A stretch of 64,000 nucleotides of DNA from assembly GCA_965215165.1 (NCBI GenBank), contig CBDCCX010000006.1, positions 992,001 to 1,056,000 on the forward strand, written 5' to 3'. Position numbers and translations under genes: made by a program. The first letter of the stretch is position 1, and each line of letters opens with the position of its first letter. The notes under the pieces were generated by a model. It was not told where the DNA came from. It did not search any database and was given only the letters and a program-made list of their open reading frames with translations. This DNA comes from JANQRZ01 sp965215165 (lineage in GTDB: Bacteria; Bacteroidota; Rhodothermia; Rhodothermales; JANQRZ01). Positions 35,874 through 43,768 of this stretch are shown piece by piece.

Positions 35874-38459
35874 TTACGCCGTCTTCTTCTTTCGGCTCTT
35901 CGCTGGTGCCTTTTTCTTCTTGCCGCCCTTCTTCGTCGCCTTCGCCGCGATCAGCTCGACGGCCTGCTCGAGCGTGACGTCTCCCGGCTCGGTGCCCTTC
36001 GGGATGGTCGCGTTCGTGCGCTTGTGCTTAACGTAAGGGCCGTAGCGCCCCTCGAAGACCTCGATCGGATCGCCCGATTCGGGGTGGACGCCGAGCGTAC
36101 GGAGCGGCTTGTTGCGCTGGTGCTTCTGGGCGATCAGCTCGAGCGCGCGCGGCAGGTCGACCGTCAGCACATCGTCCTCGGCCTTGAGTGAGGCGAAGGT
36201 GCTGCCGTGCTGGACGTAGGGGCCGTAGCGTCCGATGTTGGACTTGACCGGCCCGCCGTCCGGGTGCTCGCCGACCGTGCGCGGCAGGCTCAGCAGCCCG
36301 AGCGCCATCGGCATGTCGACGGCCTCGGGCTGGACGCCCTTCGGGAGCGAGGTCCGCTTCGGCTTGCCCTCCTGGTCGTCGTCGCCGAGCTGGACGTAGG
36401 GGCCGTACGGACCCTGCTTGACGAGCACCGGCTGGTCGAACTCGGGGTGGATGCCGAGGATCTCGTCGGGCGCGTTGCTGGTCTCCAAAAGGTTCTGGAG
36501 GACGGCCTCGTCGGCGTCGGCCGGGGCGAGGGCCTCGGGGAGCGAGGCCGTCTTGGTCTCGCCGTCGATCTCGCCCTCGACGTAGGGGCCGAACTTGCCG
36601 ACGCGGACGCGGTAATCGCCCCACTTCGGGTGCTCGATGGTCGACATCGCGCGGGCGTCGATGCCTTCGAGCCCGGCCTCGACGCGCGGCTCGATGCCGC
36701 CCTCGCCGCGGAAGAAGCGCTCGAGGTAGCGCGTCGGCTCCTTGTCGCCGCTGGCGATGTCGTCGAGGATCTGCTCCATCTCGGCGGTGAAGCCGGTGTC
36801 GACGAGCGGCGAGAAGCTGTCCTCCATCAGGTTCGTCGTGGCGAAGGCCGTGAACGTCGGGGCGAGCTGCTTGCCGTCGCGCCGGACGTAGCCCCGGTGG
36901 ACGATGGTGTCGATGATCGAGGCGTAGGTGCTCGGGCGGCCGACGCCCTCAGACTCGAGCATCCGCACGAGCGTCGCGTCGGTGTAGCGGGCCGGCGGCT
37001 TGGTCTCGTGGCCGAGCGCTTCGAGGTCGCGGCACGCCGGCATGTCGCCCTCGGCGAGGGCGGGCAGCGGGTTGTCGCGGTCTTCGAGCGCGGCGTTGGG
37101 GTCGTCGGAGCCTTCGACGTAGGCCCGGAAGAACCCGGCGAACTCGACCGTCTGGCCGTTCGCCCGGAAGGTCGCCTGCTCCGGGCCGTCGGCTCCGGCG
37201 GTGATCTCGGCGCGCGTCTGGCGCAGCTTCGCATCCGCCATCTGCGTAGCGACGGTCCGCTTCCAGATGAGGTCGTAGAGCTTGCCCTCGACGCCGCTCA
37301 GCCCGATCTCCTTCCGGGTCCGCATCTGGGTGCCGGCCGGACGGATGGCCTCGTGGGCCTCTTGGGCACCGCTGCTCTTCTTGGCCGAGAACTGCCGCGG
37401 CTTGGGCGAGAGATACTCCTGCCCGTAGCGCTCTTCGACGGCGCGGCGGCTCGCGCCGATGGCCTCCGACGAGAGGTTCGGCGAGTCGGTCCGCATGTAG
37501 GTGATGTGACCGTTCTCGTAGAGCTTCTGGGCGACCCGCATTGCGTCGCGCGCCGACAGCCCGAGCTTGCGGTTGGCCTCCTGCTGCATGGTGCTCGTGA
37601 TGAACGGCGGGGCCGGCCGACGCGTGACGGTCTTCGACTCGACCGACGCCACGCGCCACGCCTCGCCCGGCAGCCGCTCGGCCAGGGCCTTGGCCTCGGT
37701 CTCCTCGAGCACGAAGGCGTCGCTGCCGTCCTTGAGCGTGCCCGTGTTCTCGTCGAAGTCGCGGCCGGTGGCGAGCTTCCGGTCACCGAGGGCGATCATG
37801 GTCGCCTCGAAGGCTTGCTTGTCCTGCTCGAGCGTGGCTTTGAGGTCCCAGTAGCCGGCGACGACGAAGTCGAGCCGCTCGCGCTCGCGCTGGACGAGCA
37901 GGCGGACGGCGACGCTCTGGACGCGGCCGGCCGAGAGGCGCGGGGCGATTTTCTTCCAGAGCAGCGGCGAGATCGTGTAGCCGACCAACCGGTCGAGCAC
38001 GCGGCGGGTCTCCTGGGCGTCGACGAGGCGCTGGTCGATCTCGCGCGTGTCGGTGAGCGCGTGCTGGATGGCCTCCTTCGTGATCTCGTGGAAGACCATC
38101 CGCCGCACGGGCACGGTCGGCTTGAGGACCTCGAGCAGGTGCCAGCCGATGGACTCGCCCTCGCGGTCCTCGTCGGTGGCGAGGTAGAGCTCGTCGGCGT
38201 CCTTGAGCGCGTCCTTGAGCTCCTTGACGACCTTCTTCTTCTCCTTCGGGACAATGTAGACCGGCGCGTAGCCCTCGTCTACGTTCACCCCGAGCGTGCC
38301 CCACGGCTGCTTCTTGACGGCGGCCGGGACCTCCGACGCCGACGACGGCAGGTCGCGGACGTGCCCCATGCACGCCTCGACCCGGTACTCTCCTTTCGGG
38401 AGGAAATTGCGGATGGTGCGGGCCTTGGTGGGGGACTCTACGACGACGAGTCGTTTCAT
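35874..38459 (-). CDS. topA: DNA topoisomerase I
   Basis: An 861-residue type IA topoisomerase, starting at the ATG at 38459 (MKRLVVVESPTKARTIRNFL); twelve upstream codons in frame are non-homologous. The TOPRIM acidic cluster is in ATDEDREGESIGWHL, and the nicking Tyr is in NGHITYMRTDSPNLS. The C-terminal third has four repeats of a module with GxYGPYV (for example KQGPYGPYVQLG, GRYGPYVQHG, GRYGPYVKHK). The classical Cys4 fingers are absent, as is usual for this clade. It ends in a Lys-rich tail (KKKKAPAKSRKKKTA). It relaxes negative supercoils. Confidence 0.97.
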   Translation of the reverse strand: MKRLVVVESPTKARTIRNFLPKGEYRVEACMGHVRDLPSSASEVPAAVKKQPWGTLGVNVDEGYAPVYIVPKEKKKVVKELKDALKDADELYLATDEDREGESIGWHLLEVLKPTVPVRRMVFHEITKEAIQHALTDTREIDQRLVDAQETRRVLDRLVGYTISPLLWKKIAPRLSAGRVQSVAVRLLVQRERERLDFVVAGYWDLKATLEQDKQAFEATMIALGDRKLATGRDFDENTGTLKDGSDAFVLEETEAKALAERLPGEAWRVASVESKTVTRRPAPPFITSTMQQEANRKLGLSARDAMRVAQKLYENGHITYMRTDSPNLSSEAIGASRRAVEERYGQEYLSPKPRQFSAKKSSGAQEAHEAIRPAGTQMRTRKEIGLSGVEGKLYDLIWKRTVATQMADAKLRQTRAEITAGADGPEQATFRANGQTVEFAGFFRAYVEGSDDPNAALEDRDNPLPALAEGDMPACRDLEALGHETKPPARYTDATLVRMLESEGVGRPSTYASIIDTIVHRGYVRRDGKQLAPTFTAFATTNLMEDSFSPLVDTGFTAEMEQILDDIASGDKEPTRYLERFFRGEGGIEPRVEAGLEGIDARAMSTIEHPKWGDYRVRVGKFGPYVEGEIDGETKTASLPEALAPADADEAVLQNLLETSNAPDEILGIHPEFDQPVLVKQGPYGPYVQLGDDDQEGKPKRTSLPKGVQPEAVDMPMALGLLSLPRTVGEHPDGGPVKSNIGRYGPYVQHGSTFASLKAEDDVLTVDLPRALELIAQKHQRNKPLRTLGVHPESGDPIEVFEGRYGPYVKHKRTNATIPKGTEPGDVTLEQAVELIAAKATKKGGKKKKAPAKSRKKKTA

Positions 38460-38614
38460 GCGAGTGGGCGTGGGGTGAGGGGCAGGGGGCGGCAAGATAC
38501 CCGCCAGGGCTGTCAGCGCGCTGTCAGCACGCCGCTGGCCGAGTGGGACGCCTCACACGCGGAGTCTGAACCAGCGTTCCCCCGTCTTCGGTATCCCTAC
38601 CGGCCCCTTCGCTT

Positions 38615-38734
38615 GTCATCGCGAAGAGCGAACACAGTGAGCGACGCGGCAATCCCTCAGTGCGTCGCACGGGAGCGGCGGAGTGTCATACCGAGAGACT
38701 GCGGCCTGCGGTCCGGCGTCCGCAGTGTCTCTTC
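38615..38734. repeat. REP-like interspersed sequence pair
   Basis: In the 389-bp gap between topA and a small membrane gene, GTCATCGCGAAGAGCGAA ... GCGGCAATCC (38615-38656) is followed by a related half, GTCATACCGAGAG ... GTGTCTC (about 38691-38734). Such GTCAT-CGCGA ... GCAATC sequences are a known kind of dispersed repeat in many environmental genomes. No gene is visible in the gap. Confidence 0.5.
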
Positions 38735-38848
38735 CCTGAAGACTATACCTCACAACTCGGGTTCTATACGTAGTAGCTCTTCCTCACCCTTCCCCTTCTC
38801 TGCTTGCGAGGAGCACCGAGGCTGCCGGTACATGAGCCGCGCCCGGTC

Positions 38849-39115
38849 TCACCCGACCAGCGCCCAGAGCGCGATGATGGCAGCCACGCCGCACACGAGC
38901 AGCCCCGCCTCCGGGGCCCCCTTCCAGCGCTTCGCCTTCCCCATCAGATAGAGCAGCGCCCCGAGCGCGCCGAGCACGAACCCGAGCGCGAACACGGCGG
39001 CTCCGGAGAGCAAAAACAGCAGCGCCGCAACGGCGAGCACGCCCGGCAGCAAGAACGGATGCTGCCAGCCGGGGCGCGGGGTGACGGGGGCGGACGAACG
39101 AGAGCGCGTAGCCAT
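38849..39115 (-). CDS. Small membrane protein
   Basis: An 88-residue protein, ATG at 39115, with three predicted helices: LPGVLAVAALLFLLSGAAVF, FALGFVLGALGALLYLMG and LLVCGVAAIIALWALVG. It lies 17 bp after pntB on the same strand and is probably the last gene of the transhydrogenase operon. Family unknown. Confidence 0.65.
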   Translation of the reverse strand: MATRSRSSAPVTPRPGWQHPFLLPGVLAVAALLFLLSGAAVFALGFVLGALGALLYLMGKAKRWKGAPEAGLLVCGVAAIIALWALVG

Positions 39116-39132
39116 AGCTCAGATCGGGTTGG

Positions 39133-40623
39133 TTACGATTGGAGGGCCTTCAGCTCGGAGATCACCTCGCCGACGGAGTCCTTGGCGTCGCCGAAGAGCA
39201 TCTGCGTGCTGTCGCCGTAGAAGAGTGCGTTCTCGACCCCGGCGTAGCCCGGCCGCATCGAGCGCTTGAGGACGATCACGTTCTGCGCGCGGTCCACGTT
39301 CAGAATCGGCATTCCGTAGATCGGCGAGCCGGCGTCGGTCCGTGCGGCGGGGTTGACGACGTCGTTGGCCCCGACCACGAGTGCCACGTCCGCCGTCTCG
39401 AAGTCGGCGTTGACCTCGTCCATGTCGAAGAGCTGGTCGTAGGGCACGTTCGCCTCGGCGAGCAGCACGTTCATGTGGCCCGGCATCCGCCCGGCGACGG
39501 GGTGGATGGCGTACTTCACCTCGACGCCGTCCTTCTGCAAGAGGTCGGCCATCTCGCGGACCTGGTGCTGCGCCTGCGCCACCGCCAGGCCGTAGCCGGG
39601 GACGATGATGACCTTCTGCGCGTAGCTCATCAGGATCGCCGCGTCGTCGGGCGTGGTCTCGCGGACCGTCAGGCCCTCGGTGGACATCGCCGGGCCGGCC
39701 GCCGCCGCGCTGCTGCCGCCGAAGCCGCCGAGCAGCACGTTCGCGAGCGACCGGTTCATCGCCTCGCACATGATCCGGGTCAGGATCAGCCCGCTCGCCC
39801 CGACGAGCGCGCCGGAGACGATCAGCGCGTAGTTGTTCAGCACGAAGCCCGCTGCACTCGCCGCCAAGCCGGAGTACGAGTTCAGCAGCGCCACCACGAC
39901 CGGCATGTCGGCTCCGCCGATGGGGACGACGAGCAGGATGCCGAGCAGCAAGGCGAGCGCCGAGAGCGCGACCAGCCCCCACACGACGGGGGCCTCGATC
40001 ACCGGAAAGTCCGCCGCGCCGAGCACGATCCAGACCGTCGAGGCGACGACACCGAGGCCGACGGCGATCGAGAGCAGGCGCAGGCCGGGGAACGCGACCG
40101 GGTTGCCGCTGACCCGGCCGCTGAGCTTGCCGAAGGCGACGAAGCTGCCCGAGAACGTGACGGCCCCGATCAGGACCGAGAGCGCGACCGTGAAGGCCGT
40201 CAGCCCGGTGAACGGCTCGAGCAGCACGACCATGTCCGCCGGCACCGGCTGGGCACTCGGGCCGGCCGACGCGAGCGGCACTGGATCGAGGCCGGCGTAG
40301 CGCGCGACCTCGGCCGCCGCCACGAGCGCGCTCGCCCCGCCGCCGAACCCGTTGAAGGCCGCCACCAGCTCCGGCATCTTGGTCATCTCCACACTCCGCG
40401 CCAGCCACACGCCCACCGCCCCGCCGAGCACCAGGCCGGCCACCATCTCGACCGGGCTGAGGATCTGCTGGATGAAGAGCGTCGCCACGACGGCCACCAG
40501 CATCCCGCCGGCCGCGAGCTGGTTGCCGCCGCGCGCGGTGGCGGGCGACGAGAGCCGCTTCAGCCCGACGATGAAGAGCGAGGCCGCCACGAGGTAGGCG
40601 AGCGTGATGAGCGTTTCTTTCAT
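39133..40623 (-). CDS. pntB: NAD(P) transhydrogenase subunit beta
   Basis: A 496-residue membrane subunit, ATG at 40623. It has multiple helices in the first 300 residues, then the cytosolic NADP(H)-binding domain III: VIIVPGYGLAVAQAQHQV (the GYGxAVAxAQ nucleotide loop), FAIHPVAGRMPGHMNVLLAE-like landmarks (KYAIHPVAGRMPGHMN), VVGANDVVNPAA and a GYAGVENALFY near the end. It couples hydride transfer between NADH and NADP+ to proton inflow, supplying NADPH. It is the third gene of pntAA-pntAB-pntB. Confidence 0.97.
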   Translation of the reverse strand: MKETLITLAYLVAASLFIVGLKRLSSPATARGGNQLAAGGMLVAVVATLFIQQILSPVEMVAGLVLGGAVGVWLARSVEMTKMPELVAAFNGFGGGASALVAAAEVARYAGLDPVPLASAGPSAQPVPADMVVLLEPFTGLTAFTVALSVLIGAVTFSGSFVAFGKLSGRVSGNPVAFPGLRLLSIAVGLGVVASTVWIVLGAADFPVIEAPVVWGLVALSALALLLGILLVVPIGGADMPVVVALLNSYSGLAASAAGFVLNNYALIVSGALVGASGLILTRIMCEAMNRSLANVLLGGFGGSSAAAAGPAMSTEGLTVRETTPDDAAILMSYAQKVIIVPGYGLAVAQAQHQVREMADLLQKDGVEVKYAIHPVAGRMPGHMNVLLAEANVPYDQLFDMDEVNADFETADVALVVGANDVVNPAARTDAGSPIYGMPILNVDRAQNVIVLKRSMRPGYAGVENALFYGDSTQMLFGDAKDSVGEVISELKALQS

Positions 40624-40668
40624 CGGAGGATTGAGGGATCGGGGGATTGAGGGAATGGGCAGTTCACC

Positions 40669-41010
40669 TCACACTTTTGCCGGCTCACCGGCCGCACCGT
40701 TGGCCGCGACCGTCTCTTTCTTTGCGGGCAGCGCGCGGTCCTTCTTCTTGAACATCTGGAGCATCCGGTCGGTGACGAGGAAGCCGCCGACGACATTCGT
40801 GGTCGCCATCACGAGCGCGGCGAAGCCGAGCCACTTCGCCCACGGCGTCCCGACCATCCCGGCGACCACGAGCGCGCCGACGATGGTGATGCCGCTGATG
40901 GCGTTGGAGCCGGACATGAGCGGGGTGTGCAGCGTCGCCGGCACCTTCGCGATGACTTCCATCCCGACGAAGGCGGCGAGCACGAAGACGACGATCAGGG
41001 CGATGTCCAT
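40669..41010 (-). CDS. pntAB: NAD(P) transhydrogenase subunit alpha, part 2 (membrane)
   Basis: A 113-residue protein with three to four membrane helices (ALIVVFVLAAFVGMEVIAKV, PLMSGSNAISGITIVGALVV, GFAALVMATTNVVGGFLV). The motif PLMSGSNAISG is highly characteristic of the PntAB part of domain II. ATG at 41010. The alpha subunit is split into two genes, as in Rhodospirillum and Bacteroidota. The gap to pntAA (36 bp) holds most of a dispersed palindrome copy. Confidence 0.95.
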   Translation of the reverse strand: MDIALIVVFVLAAFVGMEVIAKVPATLHTPLMSGSNAISGITIVGALVVAGMVGTPWAKWLGFAALVMATTNVVGGFLVTDRMLQMFKKKDRALPAKKETVAANGAAGEPAKV

Positions 41011-41025
41011 TGGGGTGCAGGTTTG

Positions 41026-41050
41026 GTAGGGGCGACCGGCCGGTCGCTAC
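41026..41050. repeat. Dispersed palindrome, copy 3
   Basis: A 25-bp copy of the element at 32396-32423. The left arm GTAGGGGCGACCGG is identical; the right arm lacks three C (CCGGTCGCTAC). It lies between pntAA and pntAB and its CTA provides the pntAA stop codon (41047-41049). It may attenuate or stabilise within the operon transcript. Confidence 0.85.
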
Positions 41051-42183
41051 GAGGTTGGCCTCAGCAGCCCGCGCACACGCTCGTGGACGACTTCGCCGCC
41101 GTGCGCGACGCACGCGCCCTGCACGATCTCGTCCTCGAAGTCGGGGGTGAACGCGCCGTCGGCGGTGAACTCGGTGACGAGCGCGGCGAGCGTGCGGGCG
41201 TACATCTGGCTGGCGTGGAGCGGCATCGAGGCCGGCAGGTTGGTCGGCCCGAGAACCTGGACGCCGCCGTGGACGACGCGCTCGTCGGCGCGCGTGACGG
41301 CGCAGTTGCCCCCGTTCGCCGCCGCCAGGTCGATGACGACGGAGCCGGAGGCCATGCCCTCGACCCCGCGCTCGGTGATGAGGACCGGTGCGGCGCGGCC
41401 GGGGATCAGCGCCGTCGAGATCACGACATCGGCCTTGGCGACATGCCGGGCGAGCAGCTCGACCTGGCGCGCGGCCTCGTCCTCGGCGAGGGCCTTGGCG
41501 TAGCCGCCCTTGTCCTCGGCGTCGCTCGTGTCGAGCTCCAGCTCGACGAAGCTCGCGCCGACGCTCTCGACCTGCTCGCGGGCGGCAGCGCGCACGTCGT
41601 AGGCCCGCGTGACGGCCCCGAGCCGGCGCGCCGTGGCGAGGGCCTGGAGGCCGGCCACGCCTGCGCCGAGGACGAGCACCTGGGCCGGGCGGATGGTCCC
41701 GGCGGCGGTCGTCAAGAGCGGGAAGAACTTGGGGAGCGTGTCGGCGGCGAGCAGGACCGCTTTGTAGCCGGCCGCGGTGCTCATCGCCGAGAGGGCGTCC
41801 ATCTTCTGGGCGCGCGTGATGCGCGGTACTAGCTCCATCGAGAAGGCTGTCACGTTCTGCTCGGCGAGGCGGGCCGACAGCGCCGGCCGGTCGAGCGGCT
41901 GCAAGAACCCGACGAGCGTCGCGCCCGAGCGGAGGGCGTCGATCTCGTCCTCCGGCGGCTGCACGGTCGCCACGAGGTCCGCCCCGAGCGCCTCGGCGCG
42001 GCTCACCAGGCGGACCCCGACGGCCTCGTACTCCGCGTCGGGGTAGTAGGCCCGCTCTCCCGCGCCGCGCTCGACGGCGACGGCGTAGCCAATCTTGGCG
42101 AGGCGGTCGGCCACGTCCGGCGTGAGGGCCACGCGGTGCTCGCCCGGCGCGGTTTCGGCGGGGACGCCAATCGTAACAGCCAT
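41047..42183 (-). CDS. pntAA: NAD(P) transhydrogenase subunit alpha, part 1 (NAD-binding)
   Basis: A 378-residue soluble subunit, ATG at 42183. It starts VTIGVPAETAPGEHRVALTP and shares the alanine-dehydrogenase fold. Landmarks are SMELVPRITRAQKMDALSA, the Rossmann loop VLVLGAGVAGLQALATARRL, RAYDVRAAAREQVESVGA and SGSVVIDLAAANGGNC. It binds NAD(H). It is the first gene of the operon. The upstream 193 bp contain a three-copy 16-bp repeat close to the divergent DUF2911 gene. Confidence 0.96.
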   Translation of the reverse strand: MAVTIGVPAETAPGEHRVALTPDVADRLAKIGYAVAVERGAGERAYYPDAEYEAVGVRLVSRAEALGADLVATVQPPEDEIDALRSGATLVGFLQPLDRPALSARLAEQNVTAFSMELVPRITRAQKMDALSAMSTAAGYKAVLLAADTLPKFFPLLTTAAGTIRPAQVLVLGAGVAGLQALATARRLGAVTRAYDVRAAAREQVESVGASFVELELDTSDAEDKGGYAKALAEDEAARQVELLARHVAKADVVISTALIPGRAAPVLITERGVEGMASGSVVIDLAAANGGNCAVTRADERVVHGGVQVLGPTNLPASMPLHASQMYARTLAALVTEFTADGAFTPDFEDEIVQGACVAHGGEVVHERVRGLLRPTS

Positions 42184-42266
42184 AGCGGGGATGGTTTAGC
42201 CTCGTCCTAGATACGACGCCGGGAGGAATCGCGCAACGAAAAAAGAGAAGGGCGGGTGCAGGGCAT

Positions 42267-42314
42267 GTCGAGGACGCCTCGCGTCGAGGACGCCTCGCGT
42301 CGAGGACGCCTCGT
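42267..42314. repeat. Three tandem 16-bp hairpin-forming repeats
   Basis: GTCGAGGACGCCTCGC occurs three times head to tail, the last copy ending in T. Each unit contains CGAGG/CCTCG arms and could fold by itself. The array sits in the divergent promoter region between pntAA and the DUF2911 gene. Confidence 0.92.
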
Positions 42315-42379
42315 GTCGCCGCGCCGCCCTCGGTTGGAGGCGCAGTGGTATTCTTTGCCTTTCACCAGCCACCCTCGTG

Positions 42380-43426
42380 ATGCCTCGCCGTCTCCCGCTC
42401 CTCATCGCCGCTCTCCTCGTGCTCGCCGGCCCCGTCGCCGCCCAGCCGCTCCTCACCGTCCCGCGCGCCAGCCCGCACGCGAGCGTGACGCAGCGCGTCG
42501 GGCTGACCGACCTCACCATCGACTACCACCGGCCCGCCGTCAACGGCCGCGCCGTGTGGGGCGCGCTCGTGCCGTGGGACCAGGTCTGGCGCGCCGGGGC
42601 GAACGACAACACGACGCTCACGACCTCCTCCCCGGTCACCATCGGCGGGCAGCGGCTCGACGCCGGGACCTACGGGCTGCACCTGATCCCGAGCGAGGCC
42701 GGCCCGTGGACGCTCATCCTCAGCACCACCCACACCGCCTGGGGCAGCTTCAGCTACGACCCGGCCGAGGACGCCGTCCGCGCCGCCGTCACGGTCCGCG
42801 CCGCGCCGATGCAAGAGCGCCTGGCCTTTCGCTTCGACGACCCGACCGACGACGCCGTGACCGCCGTGCTGCACTGGGAAAAGGTGGAGGTGCCGATCCC
42901 GGTCTCGGTCGACACGCCGGAGGTCGTGCTGGCAAGCATGGAGCGCGAGATGCGGGGGCTGCCGCGCTTCGGCTGGCAGGGCTGGAACCAGATCGCCGCC
43001 TATGCGGCGCAGCACGACCGTCGGCTGGACGAGGCCCTCGGCTGGGCCGAGCAGTCGGTGGCGATGACGCGGACGTTCACCAACACGATGACCGTTGCCG
43101 GCCTCCAGGACGCACTCGGCCGGAGCGCCGAGACCGGGGCCACGCGCGCCTCGGCGATGGCGCTCGCCACCGAGGCCGAGCTTAACGCCTACGGCTACCA
43201 GCTCCTCGGCCAGGGCCGCACCGACGAGGCCGTCGCCCTCTTCCGCCTGAACACCGAGCAGCATCCCGACTCGTGGAACGTATGGGACAGCTACGCCGAG
43301 GGCCTGGCCGCCCAGGGCGACACGGCCGGGGCGACCGCGCAGTACGAGACGGCGCGGAGGCTGGCCCCCACCGCCCAGCACGCGCGCATCGACGGTCTGC
43401 TGGCGGGGCTTCGCGGGGAGAACTGA
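42380..43426 (+). CDS. DUF2911 and TPR periplasmic protein
   Basis: A 348-residue exported protein. The ATG at 42380 is preferred over the GTG three bases before. The signal peptide ends GPVAAQ. Residues about 25-175 are DUF2911 (RASPHASVTQRVGLTDLTI, YHRPAVNGRAVWGALVPW, RAGANDNTTLTTSSPVTI), a Bacteroidota family of unknown function. The C-terminal part carries TPR-like helices (AYGYQLLGQGRTDEAVALFR; SWNVWDSYAEGLAAQGDTAG). It is transcribed divergently from the transhydrogenase operon. Confidence 0.9.
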   Translation: MPRRLPLLIAALLVLAGPVAAQPLLTVPRASPHASVTQRVGLTDLTIDYHRPAVNGRAVWGALVPWDQVWRAGANDNTTLTTSSPVTIGGQRLDAGTYGLHLIPSEAGPWTLILSTTHTAWGSFSYDPAEDAVRAAVTVRAAPMQERLAFRFDDPTDDAVTAVLHWEKVEVPIPVSVDTPEVVLASMEREMRGLPRFGWQGWNQIAAYAAQHDRRLDEALGWAEQSVAMTRTFTNTMTVAGLQDALGRSAETGATRASAMALATEAELNAYGYQLLGQGRTDEAVALFRLNTEQHPDSWNVWDSYAEGLAAQGDTAGATAQYETARRLAPTAQHARIDGLLAGLRGEN

Positions 43427-43559
43427 CGCCGACTCGAAGACCACGCTCGGTGGCACCGTGACCGGCTTCGCCACCGGCGGCCTGCTCGGCTGGCTCGGCC
43501 GGCGTCGCTGCCGGCGTGGCTGTCTGGATTCGGTTAATAGAGCGGATTCCGCTGCGGCA

Positions 43560-43661
43560 CGAGGGCTTGGCTCTCGGGTTTGACGCCGTGCGGCGCGTAG
43601 TTTGCCTGTGCCTGGCGAGGTGGCACGTCCTCGCGCAGGCACGATGCCACCGACACACAGG
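43560..43661 (+). promoter_or_regulatory. Structured leader candidate upstream of the SulP gene
   Basis: The 342-bp gap 43427-43768 holds no convincing gene but has a chain of helices. CGAGGGC/GCTCTCG (43560-43576) and CGCCG/CGGCG (43584-43595) come first. Then comes a 13-bp stem of GTGCCTG plus GCGAGG with CCTCGC plus CAGGCAC (43608-43642). A second, mutually exclusive pairing is possible: CCTGTG (43605-43610) with CACAGG (43656-43661), enclosing GGTGGCA (43619-43625) with TGCCACC (43645-43651). A terminator follows at once. Alternative pairings next to a terminator are the layout of an attenuator or riboswitch; no known class is recognised. Confidence 0.45.
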
Positions 43662-43691
43662 ACTTGGGCCACGGCCCAGGTCTTTTTTATT
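43662..43691 (+). terminator. Rho-independent terminator before the SulP gene
   Basis: A nine-pair stem ACTTGGGCC/GGCCCAGGT is followed by CTTTTTTATT. It lies 236 bp after the DUF2911 gene and 77 bp before the SulP start, so it ends either the upstream transcript or a regulated SulP leader. Confidence 0.8.
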
Positions 43692-43768
43692 CGGAGTACG
43701 TCGCGGCGGCCCACCGCTCCCCGCTCTGCCGACGGGCGTTTCGCCCTCGGCCCCTCACGAGATTTCGC

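Noticed and set aside
36207..38951. Long plus-strand open frame opposite topA
   Set aside because: Antisense shadow without family resemblance.
43427..43560. Glycine-rich frame after the DUF2911 gene (TVTGFATGGLLGWLG-like)
   Set aside because: Short, no start site, broken; at most a gene remnant.
43664..43768. Longer SulP start (TTG at 43664)
   Set aside because: The codon is inside the stem of a rho-independent terminator and the added 35 residues are unlike the family.
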